In this document: positions 1 to 8,077 of the stretch, piece by piece
Layout of the letters: each line of letters opens with the position of its first letter
Numbering within the stretch: the stretch's first letter is position 1
Source: Pseudomonas sp. MYb118
Lineage (GTDB): Bacteria; Pseudomonadota; Gammaproteobacteria; Pseudomonadales; Pseudomonadaceae
Direction: 5' to 3'
Length of the DNA stretch: 64,000 nucleotides
NCBI RefSeq assembly: GCF_040947875.1
Contig: NZ_JBFRXN010000004.1
Coordinates: 496,001 to 560,000, forward strand
Made by a program: the position numbers and the translations under genes
The notes under the pieces: generated by a model
Told to the model about the DNA's origin: nothing
Database searches by the model: none
Seen by the model: the letters and a program-made list of their open reading frames with translations, nothing else

Positions 1-726
1 GTTCTCGATGCCGTATTTGTCCTTCCAGTAGCTGTATTCGATGCCGGCATACAACTGCTTCTCACGCCAGCCCATGGCTTTGCCGACGTCATATTTGACC
101 TGTGGGTTGAGGTGCAGGTTGGCGTGATAGGTGCCGCGGGAATTGCGGTCGTTGTCGGTGACCCAGTCGATGTAGCCGTCGATCAACAGGTTCGAATTGC
201 CCAGCGGCAGGGTGTAGGACCAGGCCGGGGTGATCTGCCACACGCCATCGCCGGGGCGCCCGCCTTCGGTGTAACGCTGGTACAGGTTGAGGCTGACGAA
301 ATTGAAGCCCGGGACCTTGAGATCAAAGCCTGGGCCGATCAGATAGGCCTCTGTGTCGTCTTCGCCGCTTTCGTAGGTCATGGCGAGCAACACATCCTTG
401 ATCGGCCCGAACTCGAATTTGCGCTCGAAGATCTTGCCCAGGGACAGGCGCGGGCTGAACTCGCCGTAGTAGGCGTGGGAGCCTTTGTTGCGGTCTTTGG
501 CGCCGTTGTAGTAGGTGCTGTCGATGAACAGGAAGTTGTCACCGTACTTCCAGCGATCGGCGTGCTCGAAGGTCACCGTCTGCTGGATCGACGGGTTGAC
601 CTTGAAATCCTTGCCGTACAGATAACTGAGACTGTTGGTCTGCCACATCAGCAAATCCCCGGCCGTGGCCTGGCTGGCCGCCAGCAACCCACCGGCCAAC
701 AGCAGGCTTGTCTGTGTCCGAATCAT
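1..726 (-). CDS. Tsx/OmpK-family outer-membrane channel protein (3' part missing)
   Basis: The visible 242 codons start at an ATG at 726 with an AAGAGGAG ribosome site just upstream, and run off the left edge. The first 22 residues form a signal peptide (MIRTQTSLLLAGG... ending SQATA), followed by an aromatic-rich beta-barrel sequence with alternating polar and hydrophobic residues (HADRWKYGDNFLFID near residues 54-68). This fits the nucleoside-specific channel (Tsx/OmpK) family, which lets nucleosides through the outer membrane. It is last in the minus-strand urate-catabolism run, 75 bases after the purine permease gene, so I infer that it admits purines or nucleosides for that pathway. The family call is from recognition of sequence style; the substrate is inferred from context. 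Confidence 0.72.
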   Translation of the reverse strand, partial: MIRTQTSLLLAGGLLAASQATAGDLLMWQTNSLSYLYGKDFKVNPSIQQTVTFEHADRWKYGDNFLFIDSTYYNGAKDRNKGSHAYYGEFSPRLSLGKIFERKFEFGPIKDVLLAMTYESGEDDTEAYLIGPGFDLKVPGFNFVSLNLYQRYTEGGRPGDGVWQITPAWSYTLPLGNSNLLIDGYIDWVTDNDRNSRGTYHANLHLNPQVKYDVGKAMGWREKQLYAGIEYSYWKDKYGIEN

Positions 727-769
727 CCGTTGCTCCTCTTGTTGTTGTTTTTGTCAGGCAAAAGCAGCC

Positions 770-790
770 CCAACCCCCGGATGGGGGTGG
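770..790 (-). terminator. possible hairpin between permease and porin genes
   Basis: CCAACCCCC, loop GGAT, then GGGGGTGG form an 8-bp stem allowing one G-U pair. On the minus strand the T-rich tract comes several bases later (GCTTTTG), so this is at best a weak terminator or attenuator between the permease and the porin gene. Confidence 0.3.
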
Positions 791-801
791 TGCCTGTTCA
801 A

Positions 802-2160
802 TCAATGAGAGTGGGCGTGGCAGTCGTTGACTGCGGCGCGTTCCTTGCCGCCAAGGATGTTGAACAGCAGGTTCAGCACCAGGGCGCTGATCGTGGCCAT
901 GGCGATGCCGCTATGGGTGATCGGGCTCATCCACAGCGGCAGGTGGGCGAAAAACTCCGGGCGCACCACCGGGATCAGGCCCATGCCGATGCTCACGGCC
1001 ACCAGCAACTGGTTGCGGCGGTCGGCAATGTCGGCTTCCTGCAGAATCTTGATGCCCGTGGCGGCGACCATGCCGAACATCGCGATCGCCGCGCCACCGA
1101 GCACCGCTGGCGGAATCGAGGCCACCAGGAACGCGGCCTTGGGCAGCAGGCTGAGGACGATCAGCAGGCCGCCGGCGACGATGGTCACCGAACGGCAGCG
1201 TACGCCGGTCATCTGCACCAGGCCGATGTTCTGGGCGAACGAGGAATGGGTGAAGGTGTTGAAGAAACCGGCGAAGAACGACGCGCCGGCATCGCACAAC
1301 AGGCCGCGCCGCAGCATCCGTGGGCAGACTTCCTGACCGGTGATCTTGCCCAGCGCGAGGAACATCCCGGTGGACTCGACGAAAATGATCACCACCACCA
1401 GGCACATCGACAGGATCGGTGCGAGTTCGAATTTGGGCATGCCGAAATGCAGCGGGGTGACGATTTGCAGCCAGGGCGCCTGGGCCATGCCGCCCAGGTC
1501 GACCATGCCGATGACGCCGCAAACGGCGTAGCCCAGGCACATGCCGATCAGCACGGAAATGTTCACCCAGAACCCGCGCATGAAGCGATGCACCAGCAGG
1601 ATGGTGGCCAGCACCAGTGCGGCAATGGCCAGGTAGATGGGCGAGCCGAATTGCGCGGCCTGGGCGCCGCCACCGGCCCAGTTGACGGCAACGGGAAACA
1701 GCGACAAACCGATCGAGGTGATGACAGTACCGGTCACCAGGGGCGGAAAGAACCGCACCACCTTGGACATGAACGGGGCAATCAGCACGCCAAAGAAACC
1801 GGCGGCGATGGTGGCGCCGAAGATTCCTTGCAGGCCGATCCCGGGCATGCCGGCCATGGCTACCATGCTGCCGACCGCGGCAAAACTGGCGCCCATCATC
1901 ACCGGCATGCGGATGCCCATGGGGCCGATGCCGAGGGATTGCACGATGGTGGCGATACCGGCCACCAGCAGGTCGGCGTTGATCAGGAAGGCGATTTCGT
2001 CACGACTCAGGCCGGCGGCCTGTCCGATGATCAGCGGCACCGCAATGGCGCCGCCGTACATGAGCAAGACATGTTGCAGGCCGACCAGGATCAGCTGCAA
2101 AAGGGGCAAACGCTGGATGGCGGGTGCGTCGGGGATGCGTGCTTTGGAGAGCTCGGACAT
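802..2160 (-). CDS. NCS2-family purine (xanthine/urate-type) permease
   Basis: A 452-residue inner-membrane protein of the nucleobase:cation symporter-2 family, which imports xanthine, urate or uracil with a proton or cation. It shows the family GLQH-VLLMYGG motif at residues 27-37, the NAT signature QNIGLVQMTG at 310-319 and an ESTG motif near 262, with about 12-14 hydrophobic segments. The C-terminus is histidine-tipped (CHAHSH). The ATG at 2160 follows a GAGGTG ribosome site. It lies between puuD and the porin in a urate-degradation operon, so urate or xanthine is the likely substrate; this is inference, because NCS2 specificity cannot be read from these motifs alone. Confidence 0.9.
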   Translation of the reverse strand: MSELSKARIPDAPAIQRLPLLQLILVGLQHVLLMYGGAIAVPLIIGQAAGLSRDEIAFLINADLLVAGIATIVQSLGIGPMGIRMPVMMGASFAAVGSMVAMAGMPGIGLQGIFGATIAAGFFGVLIAPFMSKVVRFFPPLVTGTVITSIGLSLFPVAVNWAGGGAQAAQFGSPIYLAIAALVLATILLVHRFMRGFWVNISVLIGMCLGYAVCGVIGMVDLGGMAQAPWLQIVTPLHFGMPKFELAPILSMCLVVVIIFVESTGMFLALGKITGQEVCPRMLRRGLLCDAGASFFAGFFNTFTHSSFAQNIGLVQMTGVRCRSVTIVAGGLLIVLSLLPKAAFLVASIPPAVLGGAAIAMFGMVAATGIKILQEADIADRRNQLLVAVSIGMGLIPVVRPEFFAHLPLWMSPITHSGIAMATISALVLNLLFNILGGKERAAVNDCHAHSH

Positions 2161-2212
2161 GCAACACCTCGGATCTTTTTTATTCTTGTGTGTTTTGCAT
2201 CAAGCAGACCCC

Positions 2213-2343
2213 GGTGGGAGCGGGCTTGCTCGCGAAAGCGTCAGGTCAGGCAATGTGATGTTGAATCCATTGACCTCATCGCGAGCAAGCTCGCTCCTAC
2301 AGGGTTGTTGCGTGTCCTGTAGGAGCGGGCTTGCCCGCGATGC
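2213..2343. repeat. three REP elements inside the urate operon
   Basis: A plus-oriented REP (GTGGGAGCGGGCTTGCTCGCG, from 2214), an inverted copy (2279-2302) and another plus copy with GCCCGCGAT ending (2316-2341). They fill most of the 192-base gap between puuD and the NCS2 permease gene. The first two form a REPIN (inverted pair). Confidence 0.9.
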
Positions 2344-2352
2344 TTTTACGGC

Positions 2353-3657
2353 TTAATTGGTCTGCGCCCCCTGGACAATCCACGCCCCGATCAGGTCGCG
2401 CTCCTGCTGCGTCATCTGGGTGATGTTGCCCAATGGCATGATCTGGGTGGCGACGGCCTGGGCCTGGATCCGTGCGGCGTTCTGGCGGATCTGCTCGGGG
2501 GTGTCGAGCATCACACCGGCCGGGGCCGCGCTGAACAGCGGGCTGGTCGGTTTGGCCGAGTGGCAGACCGCGCAACGTTCCTGGATCACGCTGTGGACCT
2601 TGTCGAAACCGGGGCCGGCGTTGGACGCTTGTGCAGGAGCTTGCGCCGGTGCCTCGGCAGGTTTCGCTTCAGCCGGCTTCAAGCCGCCGCCCAGCGCCGT
2701 TTCCGGCAGTGGCTGGTACTCGATGGCCGCGGGTGCCTTGGCCACTTCCGGGGCGCTGGACATCGGCTTCGGACCGGTCACGTAGGCCAGGCAGATCATG
2801 CCCACCGCTGCCACCGGCAGGGTCCAGGCGAACTTGTGGCTGTCATGACGGGTGTTGAAGTAGTGACGCACCAGCACCGCGAAAATCGCGATCCCGGCCA
2901 GGATCAGCCAGTTGTACTGGCTGCCGTAAGTGCTCGGGAAGTGGTTGCTGATCATGATGAACAGCACGGGCAGGGTGAAGTAGTTGTTGTGGCGCGAACG
3001 CAGCAGGCCCTTGGCCGGCAATGCCGGGTCTGGCGTGCGGTTCTCGGCGATGGCCGCTACCAGAGCGCGCTGCGCCGGCATGATGATGCGGAACACGTTG
3101 CCGACCATGATGGTGCCGATCAGGGCGCCGACATGCAGGTAGGCACCACGACCACTGAACACCTTGCTGAAGCCGTAGGCGGCGCCGATGATCAGCACGA
3201 ACAGGATGAAGCCGAGCAGGGCAGGGCGTTTGCCCAGGGCCGAGTCGCAGAGGAAGGAGTAGATGAACCAGCCGATGAACAGCGAGCCCAGACCGATGGC
3301 CACGCCTTCAGGGCCGCTCAGGGTGCTGCCCGGGGCCAGCAGGTAGAGCGTCGGGTTGGAGTAGAACACCACGCACAGCAGCGCGATACCCGACATCCAG
3401 GTGAAGTAGGCTTCCCATTTGAACCAGTGCAGGTTGTCCGGCATGGAGGGAGGGGCCAGCTTGTATTTTTCCAGGTGATAGATGCCGCCGCCGTGGATCG
3501 CCCACAGGTCGCCGGCCAGGCCGGTTTTCGGGTTGACCCGGTTGAGGTTGTTTTCCAGCCAGACGAAATAGAACGACGCGCCGATCCAGGCCACACCGGT
3601 AATCATATGAACCCAGCGAATGCTCAGGTTCAGCCATTCCAACAGATGTGCTTCCAC
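2353..3657 (-). CDS. puuD: membrane urate oxidase with cytochrome c domain (PuuD)
   Basis: A 434-residue integral membrane protein. Residues 1 to about 300 hold eight or so hydrophobic helices with conserved histidines (WVHMITGVAWIGASFYF at the start). A Pro/Ala-rich linker (about 320-350) leads to a C-terminal cytochrome c domain with the haem site CAVCH at 362-366 and a likely axial methionine in QIMPLGN near 407. In the characterised family this enzyme oxidises urate to 5-hydroxyisourate and passes electrons to the respiratory chain instead of making hydrogen peroxide. It replaces the soluble uricase, which I do not find here. The start is a GTG at 3657 behind GAGAGG. All downstream enzymes of the pathway are adjacent. 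Confidence 0.93.
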   Translation of the reverse strand: MEAHLLEWLNLSIRWVHMITGVAWIGASFYFVWLENNLNRVNPKTGLAGDLWAIHGGGIYHLEKYKLAPPSMPDNLHWFKWEAYFTWMSGIALLCVVFYSNPTLYLLAPGSTLSGPEGVAIGLGSLFIGWFIYSFLCDSALGKRPALLGFILFVLIIGAAYGFSKVFSGRGAYLHVGALIGTIMVGNVFRIIMPAQRALVAAIAENRTPDPALPAKGLLRSRHNNYFTLPVLFIMISNHFPSTYGSQYNWLILAGIAIFAVLVRHYFNTRHDSHKFAWTLPVAAVGMICLAYVTGPKPMSSAPEVAKAPAAIEYQPLPETALGGGLKPAEAKPAEAPAQAPAQASNAGPGFDKVHSVIQERCAVCHSAKPTSPLFSAAPAGVMLDTPEQIRQNAARIQAQAVATQIMPLGNITQMTQQERDLIGAWIVQGAQTN

Positions 3658-3708
3658 AGTCTTTACCTCTCGCCTGTCACTCTTGTTGTCGAGTGATCAG
3701 ACCTTCTC

Positions 3709-4212
3709 TTATTGGTGGGGGGCGAGGATCAAACGCTCATCCTCTTTGAAGAAATGCTCATCGCAGTTATTGCCTGTGCCACTGCGATCAACCACCAGGA
3801 AGTCATCCCGCTTTTCGATCGTCAGCACCGGGTGGTGCCAGACGCCGCGATGGTAATTGATGCCCTGCCTGCCGTTGGTGACGAAGGCGCGGACCAAGCC
3901 TGATACAGGTACATCGCCAAGTGGCGCGACCACGATCAGAAAGGGGTTGCCGAGCAGCGGAATGAAAGCCTGGCTGCCCAGCGGATGGCGTTCCAGCATG
4001 CTCACGGTCAGCGGCATGTCCTGCGCGTCGGCGCGGAAGATGCTGATGATGGCGTGGTCTTCTGGCGTGGCGGTTTCGACCGTCGCCAGTTTATGAAAGC
4101 GCATGGTCGAACCGTTGTTGATCATGAAGTGGTCGCTGCCGTCGGTTTCGATCACGTCACCGAAAGGGGCGAAGGCTTCTTTGGTCAGCGGTTCAATCGT
4201 CAGTGTGCGCAT
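3709..4212 (-). CDS. allA: ureidoglycolate lyase AllA
   Basis: A 167-residue protein, the usual length for ureidoglycolate lyase, which splits ureidoglycolate into glyoxylate and urea. The N-terminus (LTIEPLTKEAFAPFGDVIE) and the central LERHPLGSQAFIPL block, with conserved His and Gln, are characteristic of the AllA cupin fold. It follows alc by 122 bases that contain a REP pair, and precedes puuD by 51 bases. It carries out the last step of the pathway encoded here. Confidence 0.93.
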   Translation of the reverse strand: MRTLTIEPLTKEAFAPFGDVIETDGSDHFMINNGSTMRFHKLATVETATPEDHAIISIFRADAQDMPLTVSMLERHPLGSQAFIPLLGNPFLIVVAPLGDVPVSGLVRAFVTNGRQGINYHRGVWHHPVLTIEKRDDFLVVDRSGTGNNCDEHFFKEDERLILAPHQ

Positions 4213-4252
4213 GCTGTTCTTTTCCGAATTCTATGTTGTTGGTTCTATTGCT

Positions 4253-4323
4253 ATCGCGGGCAAGCCCGCTCCTACAGGGGTTGTGTGCACCTGGCCCTTG
4301 TGGGGGCGAGCCTGCTCGCGATT
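4253..4323. repeat. REPIN (inverted REP pair) between alc and allA
   Basis: An inverted REP (ATCGCGGGCAAGCCCGCTCC) is followed by a plus REP (TGTGGGGGCGAGCCTGCTCG) with about 25 bases between them, placed between two genes of the same operon. Confidence 0.88.
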
Positions 4324-4334
4324 GGGTTCAATGC

Positions 4335-5330
4335 TTACTTGGCGACCTTACCCAAAACCCGCAGGCGACTCACACCACCATCCGGGAACACGTTCAGGCG
4401 GATGTGGGTGATCGGGCCCAGGGCCTTGATCTGCTCGGCGAAGGTGTGTTCGGCGTGCATTTCCAGCTTCTGGCTTGGCAGCAGTTCGCGCCAGAACAGC
4501 GACTGGGTTTCGATCTGGCTGTCGGTGCCGCCCTTGACGAAAGCGCCCTGAATCGAGCAGCTGTCCGGGTAGTTGCCCTTGAAGTGCAGGGTGTCGACGA
4601 TGACTTTCTCGACTTCGCCGGCATGGCCCAGGGCGACGATCACCCAGTCATTGCCTGGCGTGCGACGACGGGCGGTTTCCCAGCCATCGCCCATGTTGAT
4701 GCCACGGCCAGGGTTCAAGATGTTGCTCATGCGGCCGAAGTGCTCGTCGGAGCAGGCCAGGGCACGGCCACCGTTGAGGGCCGCGGCCAGGTCGACCTGT
4801 TCGTTGTCGCCAATCGCCGACCAGTCGCGGAACGGTACGCCGTACACGCGCAGGCGAGCCACGCCGCCATCGGGGTAGATGTTGAAGCGCAGGTGGCTGA
4901 ACGCCTGGTCGTTGTGGATCTCGTGGTAGTGGTGGCTGTTGCCCTGCAGCTCGACGGCCGACAGCACTTCAACCCACTGGGTGTTTTCGTTCGGCTCGCC
5001 TTCGGCCAGGAAGCAGGCTTCCAGGGACGCCGATGGCGGGAAGTTGCCGGTGAAGAATGAGGTGTCGATGTCCACGCCCTTGATCGAGCCCGGCACGCCG
5101 AGGCGAATCACCGCGCTGTCGTAGCCTTCGAAGCGCTTGCGGCGCGACTCCCAGCCATCCATCCACTTGCCGTTGTCGTCGAACACGCCTTCCTTCCAGA
5201 CGGCCGGGGTCGGTTGGAACAGGCGGTTGGCGTCGGCGAACCAGTCATCGGTGACCGAGATGATCTTGGTGCCCAGGCGGGCGTCGGCCAGGTTGACGAA
5301 CTTCTCGAAAGGTACGGCGTAAGCTTTCAT
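4335..5330 (-). CDS. alc: allantoicase
   Basis: A 331-residue allantoicase, which hydrolyses allantoate to ureidoglycolate and urea. The protein shows the typical two tandem jelly-roll repeats: the blocks around [21 protein letters not shown] (about residues 75-95) and [21 protein letters not shown] (about 235-255) are the equivalent strands of the two repeats, and [16 protein letters not shown] / [16 protein letters not shown] repeat once per half. It starts at an ATG at 5330 after an AGAAG-type site. Its neighbours are uraD upstream and allA downstream in the operon. Confidence 0.95.
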   Translation of the reverse strand: MKAYAVPFEKFVNLADARLGTKIISVTDDWFADANRLFQPTPAVWKEGVFDDNGKWMDGWESRRKRFEGYDSAVIRLGVPGSIKGVDIDTSFFTGNFPPSASLEACFLAEGEPNENTQWVEVLSAVELQGNSHHYHEIHNDQAFSHLRFNIYPDGGVARLRVYGVPFRDWSAIGDNEQVDLAAALNGGRALACSDEHFGRMSNILNPGRGINMGDGWETARRRTPGNDWVIVALGHAGEVEKVIVDTLHFKGNYPDSCSIQGAFVKGGTDSQIETQSLFWRELLPSQKLEMHAEHTFAEQIKALGPITHIRLNVFPDGGVSRLRVLGKVAK

Positions 5331-5416
5331 TCTTCTTGTCTGCCTTTAATTAGTTGGCTTGGGATGCTCGCGGTGCCCTGGGTACCTGTGCGTTTTAGGC
5401 ACTCGGGCAAGGCTTG

Positions 5417-5932
5417 CTATAGGGTCAGTAATCGGAACAGGGCAATCTTGTTGATCTCTGCCAGCGCGCACTTGAACTCGATGTCGACCGGGTTGTGGAT
5501 GCGCGTTTCGAACGCCGCGAGGATCTGATGCCGGTTGCTGCCTTTTACCGCCATGATGAAGGGAAACTTGAACTTGGCCTTGTAGGCGTCGTTCAGCTCG
5601 GTGAAGCGCTGGAACTCTTCGGCCGTGCATTGGTGAATACCGGCGCCAGCCTGTTCGTTGGTGCTGGCTTCGGTCAGTTGGCCCTGGATGGCCGCTTTGC
5701 CAGCCAGGTCCGGGTGAGCGTTGATCAGCGCCAGTTGGCTGGCATGATCGGCGCTCAACAGGATGTCGCTCATGCGCTGGTGCAGGGTTTCGATCTGGTC
5801 GATCGAAGCGTCCTGGCCCAGGTCGAAGGCCTTTTCGGCCACCCATGGCGAGTGTTCGTAGATGTCGGCGAAAGCGGCGACAAAGGCGTCGCGGCTCAAG
5901 GTCGATGGTTGGAGGGTTTGAAAGGTGCTCAT
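5417..5932 (-). CDS. uraD: OHCU decarboxylase
   Basis: A 171-residue 2-oxo-4-hydroxy-4-carboxy-5-ureidoimidazoline decarboxylase, which makes (S)-allantoin from OHCU. The catalytic-histidine motif NAHPDL and the downstream ASTNEQAGAG block are both visible. I chose the ATG at 5932 (MSTFQTLQPS) rather than the upstream in-frame ATG at 6001, because it overlaps the puuE stop as ATGA, implying translational coupling, and because 171 residues is the family length. It works directly after HiuH in the pathway. Confidence 0.94.
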   Translation of the reverse strand: MSTFQTLQPSTLSRDAFVAAFADIYEHSPWVAEKAFDLGQDASIDQIETLHQRMSDILLSADHASQLALINAHPDLAGKAAIQGQLTEASTNEQAGAGIHQCTAEEFQRFTELNDAYKAKFKFPFIMAVKGSNRHQILAAFETRIHNPVDIEFKCALAEINKIALFRLLTL

Positions 5933-6855
5933 TGGGCAGCCCCTTTGTACGGGTGGGTTTGATGCCAGTGGCGGGCAATGTCGACGCGGCGGCTGAACCA
6001 CACCTGTTCATGACTCTTGGCGTATTCGATGAAGCGCTTGAGCGAGGCCAGGCGCGCCGGACGGCCGATCAGGCGGCAGTGCAGGCCGATCGAGAGCATT
6101 TTCGGCGCCTCGGCACCCTCGGCGTAGAGCACGTCGAAGGCGTCCTTGAGGTATTCGAAGAAATCGTCGCCCTTGTTGAAACCCTGGACCTGGGTGAAGC
6201 GCATGTCGTTGGTGTCCAGGGTGTACGGGATCACCAGGTGCGGCTTGCCGGTCGGGGTGTTCGGTTCCCAGTAGGGCAGGTCGTCGTCGTAGGTGTCGCT
6301 GTCGTAGAGGAAGCCGCCTTCCTCCATCACCAGCCGGCGGGTATTCGGGCCGGTGCGGCCGGTGTACCAGCCCAGCGGACGCTCGCCGCTGATCTCGGTG
6401 AGGATGCGGATCGCTTCGAGCATGTGCTCGCGCTCCTGGGCTTCGTCCATGTACTGGTAGTCGATCCAGCGATAGCCGTGGCTGCAGATCTCGTGGCCGG
6501 CCTGGACCATGGCGCGGATCACATCCGGGTGACGCTGGGCGGCCATGGCCACGGCGAAGATCGTCAGCGGGATGTCGAACTGCTTGAACAGGTTGAGAAT
6601 CCGCCACACGCCGGTACGGCTGCCATACTCGTAGAGCGACTCCATGCTCATGTTGCGCGCGCCCTGCAACGGCTGGGCGGCGACCATCTCGGACAGGAAG
6701 GCTTCGGACTCCTTGTCACCGTGCAGGATGTTGCGTTCGCCGCCTTCCTCGTAGTTGAGCACGAACGACAGGGCGATGCGGGCATTGCCCGGCCAGTGCG
6801 GGTGCGGAGGGTTACTGCCGTAACCGATCAGGTCGCGAGGATAGTCAGCGCTCAC
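5929..6855 (-). CDS. puuE: cofactor-independent allantoinase PuuE
   Basis: A 308-residue protein of the polysaccharide-deacetylase (CE4) fold. The PuuE branch of this fold hydrolyses allantoin to allantoate and is unrelated to the zinc amidohydrolase AllB. Seen are the N-terminal YPRDLIGYG block typical of PuuE, HEICSHGYRWIDYQ near residue 115 and GWYTGRTGPNTRRL near residue 160. The start is a GTG at 6855 behind AAGGAAG. It is the first gene of the minus-strand operon, divergent from hiuH, with an operator-like palindrome 81 bases upstream. Confidence 0.95.
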   Translation of the reverse strand: MSADYPRDLIGYGSNPPHPHWPGNARIALSFVLNYEEGGERNILHGDKESEAFLSEMVAAQPLQGARNMSMESLYEYGSRTGVWRILNLFKQFDIPLTIFAVAMAAQRHPDVIRAMVQAGHEICSHGYRWIDYQYMDEAQEREHMLEAIRILTEISGERPLGWYTGRTGPNTRRLVMEEGGFLYDSDTYDDDLPYWEPNTPTGKPHLVIPYTLDTNDMRFTQVQGFNKGDDFFEYLKDAFDVLYAEGAEAPKMLSIGLHCRLIGRPARLASLKRFIEYAKSHEQVWFSRRVDIARHWHQTHPYKGAAQ

Positions 6856-6935
6856 TGCAGTCTTCCTTCTTGTTAGTGGTTGGCGTGGCGGGCCTGCGCA
6901 AGGAGATTGAGGCCGGCGTCACTGCGATGGGCTGA

Positions 6936-6945
6936 TTGTATACAA
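6936..6945. promoter_or_regulatory. operator-like palindrome TTGTATACAA, copy 1
   Basis: A perfect 10-bp palindrome, 81 bases upstream of puuE. The same sequence lies upstream of the second purine permease (16881-16890) and, with one change, at 7140-7149. The TTGTNTACAA pattern is compatible with a GntR/FadR-type regulator site; the regulator itself is not in the window. Confidence 0.6.
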
Positions 6946-7139
6946 CTTTATAATCATTTTGTAAGCCCACATTTTCGCATTTTTCATCCACCGGGTTCTT
7001 TGGCTGTCCTGAGTACAAATTAGCAAAAAAGCTGGCCGATTGGTCAGCTTATGGATGAAAGGTCCGCTGCCTGTATGGCTCGTTGGCAAACTGGTGAAAT
7101 GAGCGGGTGGCGCGGCTTGCTGGAAAAATGTCGTTTTTA

Positions 7140-7149
7140 TTGTGTACAA
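7140..7149. promoter_or_regulatory. operator-like palindrome TTGTGTACAA, copy 2
   Basis: Sits 131 bases upstream of hiuH inside an AT-rich tract. It differs from copy 1 at one central position and extends to ATTGTGTACAAT. Confidence 0.55.
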
Positions 7150-7279
7150 TTTTTTTGAAAAATGTCTTAATCAATCACTCGCCGGCGCTTTTGGTACTCC
7201 GAATGGCGTCGGGCTCCTTTCAACTGACTTCGGGAGGCGCGTGACCTGACTGCTCCGGGCAGGCAGGCGCGCAGAATCA

Positions 7280-7633
7280 ATGGGACGTTTGACAACACAC
7301 GTTTTGGACGCTGCACACGGTTGCCCAGGCAGCTCGATCAAGGTCGAGCTGTACCGCGTCGAAGGTGCGCAACTGGAGCTGGTCGCCAGCGCGATCACCA
7401 ACAGCGATGGCCGTGTCGATGCGCCGCTGCTGCAGGGCGATGACTACCGCACCGGGGTTTACCAGGTGCAGTTCCATGCCGGCGACTACTACCGCGCCCG
7501 TGGCGTGCAATTGCCGGAACCGGCGTTCCTGGATGTGGTGGTGCTGCGGTTCGGCATCTCTGCCGAGCAGGATCACTACCACGTGCCTTTACTGATTTCC
7601 CCATACAGCTATTCCACGTATCGAGGCAGCTGA
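7280..7633 (+). CDS. hiuH: 5-hydroxyisourate hydrolase (transthyretin-like)
   Basis: A 117-residue hydrolase that converts 5-hydroxyisourate, the product of PuuD, to OHCU, the substrate of UraD. The N-terminal LTTHVLDAAHGCPG block holds the conserved active-site histidine, and the protein ends in the diagnostic YRGS tetrapeptide. No signal peptide is present, so it is cytoplasmic. It is transcribed away from the rest of the urate operon and ends at a strong terminator. The Shine-Dalgarno sequence is weak (GGCAGG). Confidence 0.96.
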   Translation: MGRLTTHVLDAAHGCPGSSIKVELYRVEGAQLELVASAITNSDGRVDAPLLQGDDYRTGVYQVQFHAGDYYRARGVQLPEPAFLDVVVLRFGISAEQDHYHVPLLISPYSYSTYRGS

Positions 7634-7691
7634 TCCCCCAAGCAGCTACCTCTACCTTGAAGCGACTGCGCATAGAGCTTCCTTGGTTTTT

Positions 7692-7719
7692 AGCCCGCCC
7701 ACACTGCGGGCTTTTTTTT
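7692..7719 (+). terminator. Rho-independent terminator after hiuH
   Basis: A 7-bp stem AGCCCGC / GCGGGCT with a 7-base loop, followed by eight T residues. Confidence 0.93.
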
Positions 7720-7740
7720 GCCCCAAAAAACGACGCAGCC

Positions 7741-8043
7741 CCCTGTAGGAGCGAGCTTGCTCGCGATGACGGTGTGTCAGGCGCTGAAGATGTTGCATGT
7801 GCCGGCCCCATCGCGAGCGTGCTCGCGATGACGGTGTGTCAGGCGTTGAAGATGTTGCATGTGCCGGCCCCATCGCGAGCGTGCTCGCTCCTACAGGTCG
7901 CGCGGATCCATTGTGGGAGCGAGCCTGCTCGCGATGGCGGTGTGTCAGGCGCTGAGGATGTTGCATGTGCCGGCCCCATCGCGAGCAAGCTCGCTCCTAC
8001 AGGTCATGCGGATCCTCTGTGGGAGCGGGCTTGCTCGCGATGG
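7741..8043. repeat. cluster of six REP elements
   Basis: Alternating plus and inverted REP copies from CTGTAGGAGCGAGCTTGCTC at 7743 onward. The internal loops share the sequence GGTGTGTCAGGCGCTGAAGA and a stretch ending TGTGCCGGCCCCA, so this cluster arose by duplicating one REPIN. One copy (7810-7830) has lost its outer CTCCTACAG half. Confidence 0.9.
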
Positions 8044-8077
8044 ACGCTCGGGCACCGCGGGGTGTCAGGTTTCAGCG

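Larger units (their letters stand above)
6856..7279. promoter_or_regulatory. divergent puuE/hiuH promoter region
   Basis: A 424-base gap that is clearly AT-richer than its surroundings, especially 6935-7170. It must carry promoters for the urate operon (minus) and hiuH (plus). I see two copies of a TTGTRTACAA palindrome, listed separately, and no convincing gene; the 76-codon open frames in it show no protein-like composition. Confidence 0.7.

Noticed and set aside
112..2322. 736-codon plus-strand open frame opposite the porin and NCS2 permease
   Set aside because: Histidine/Gln/Asp-rich shadow of two well-supported membrane-protein genes.
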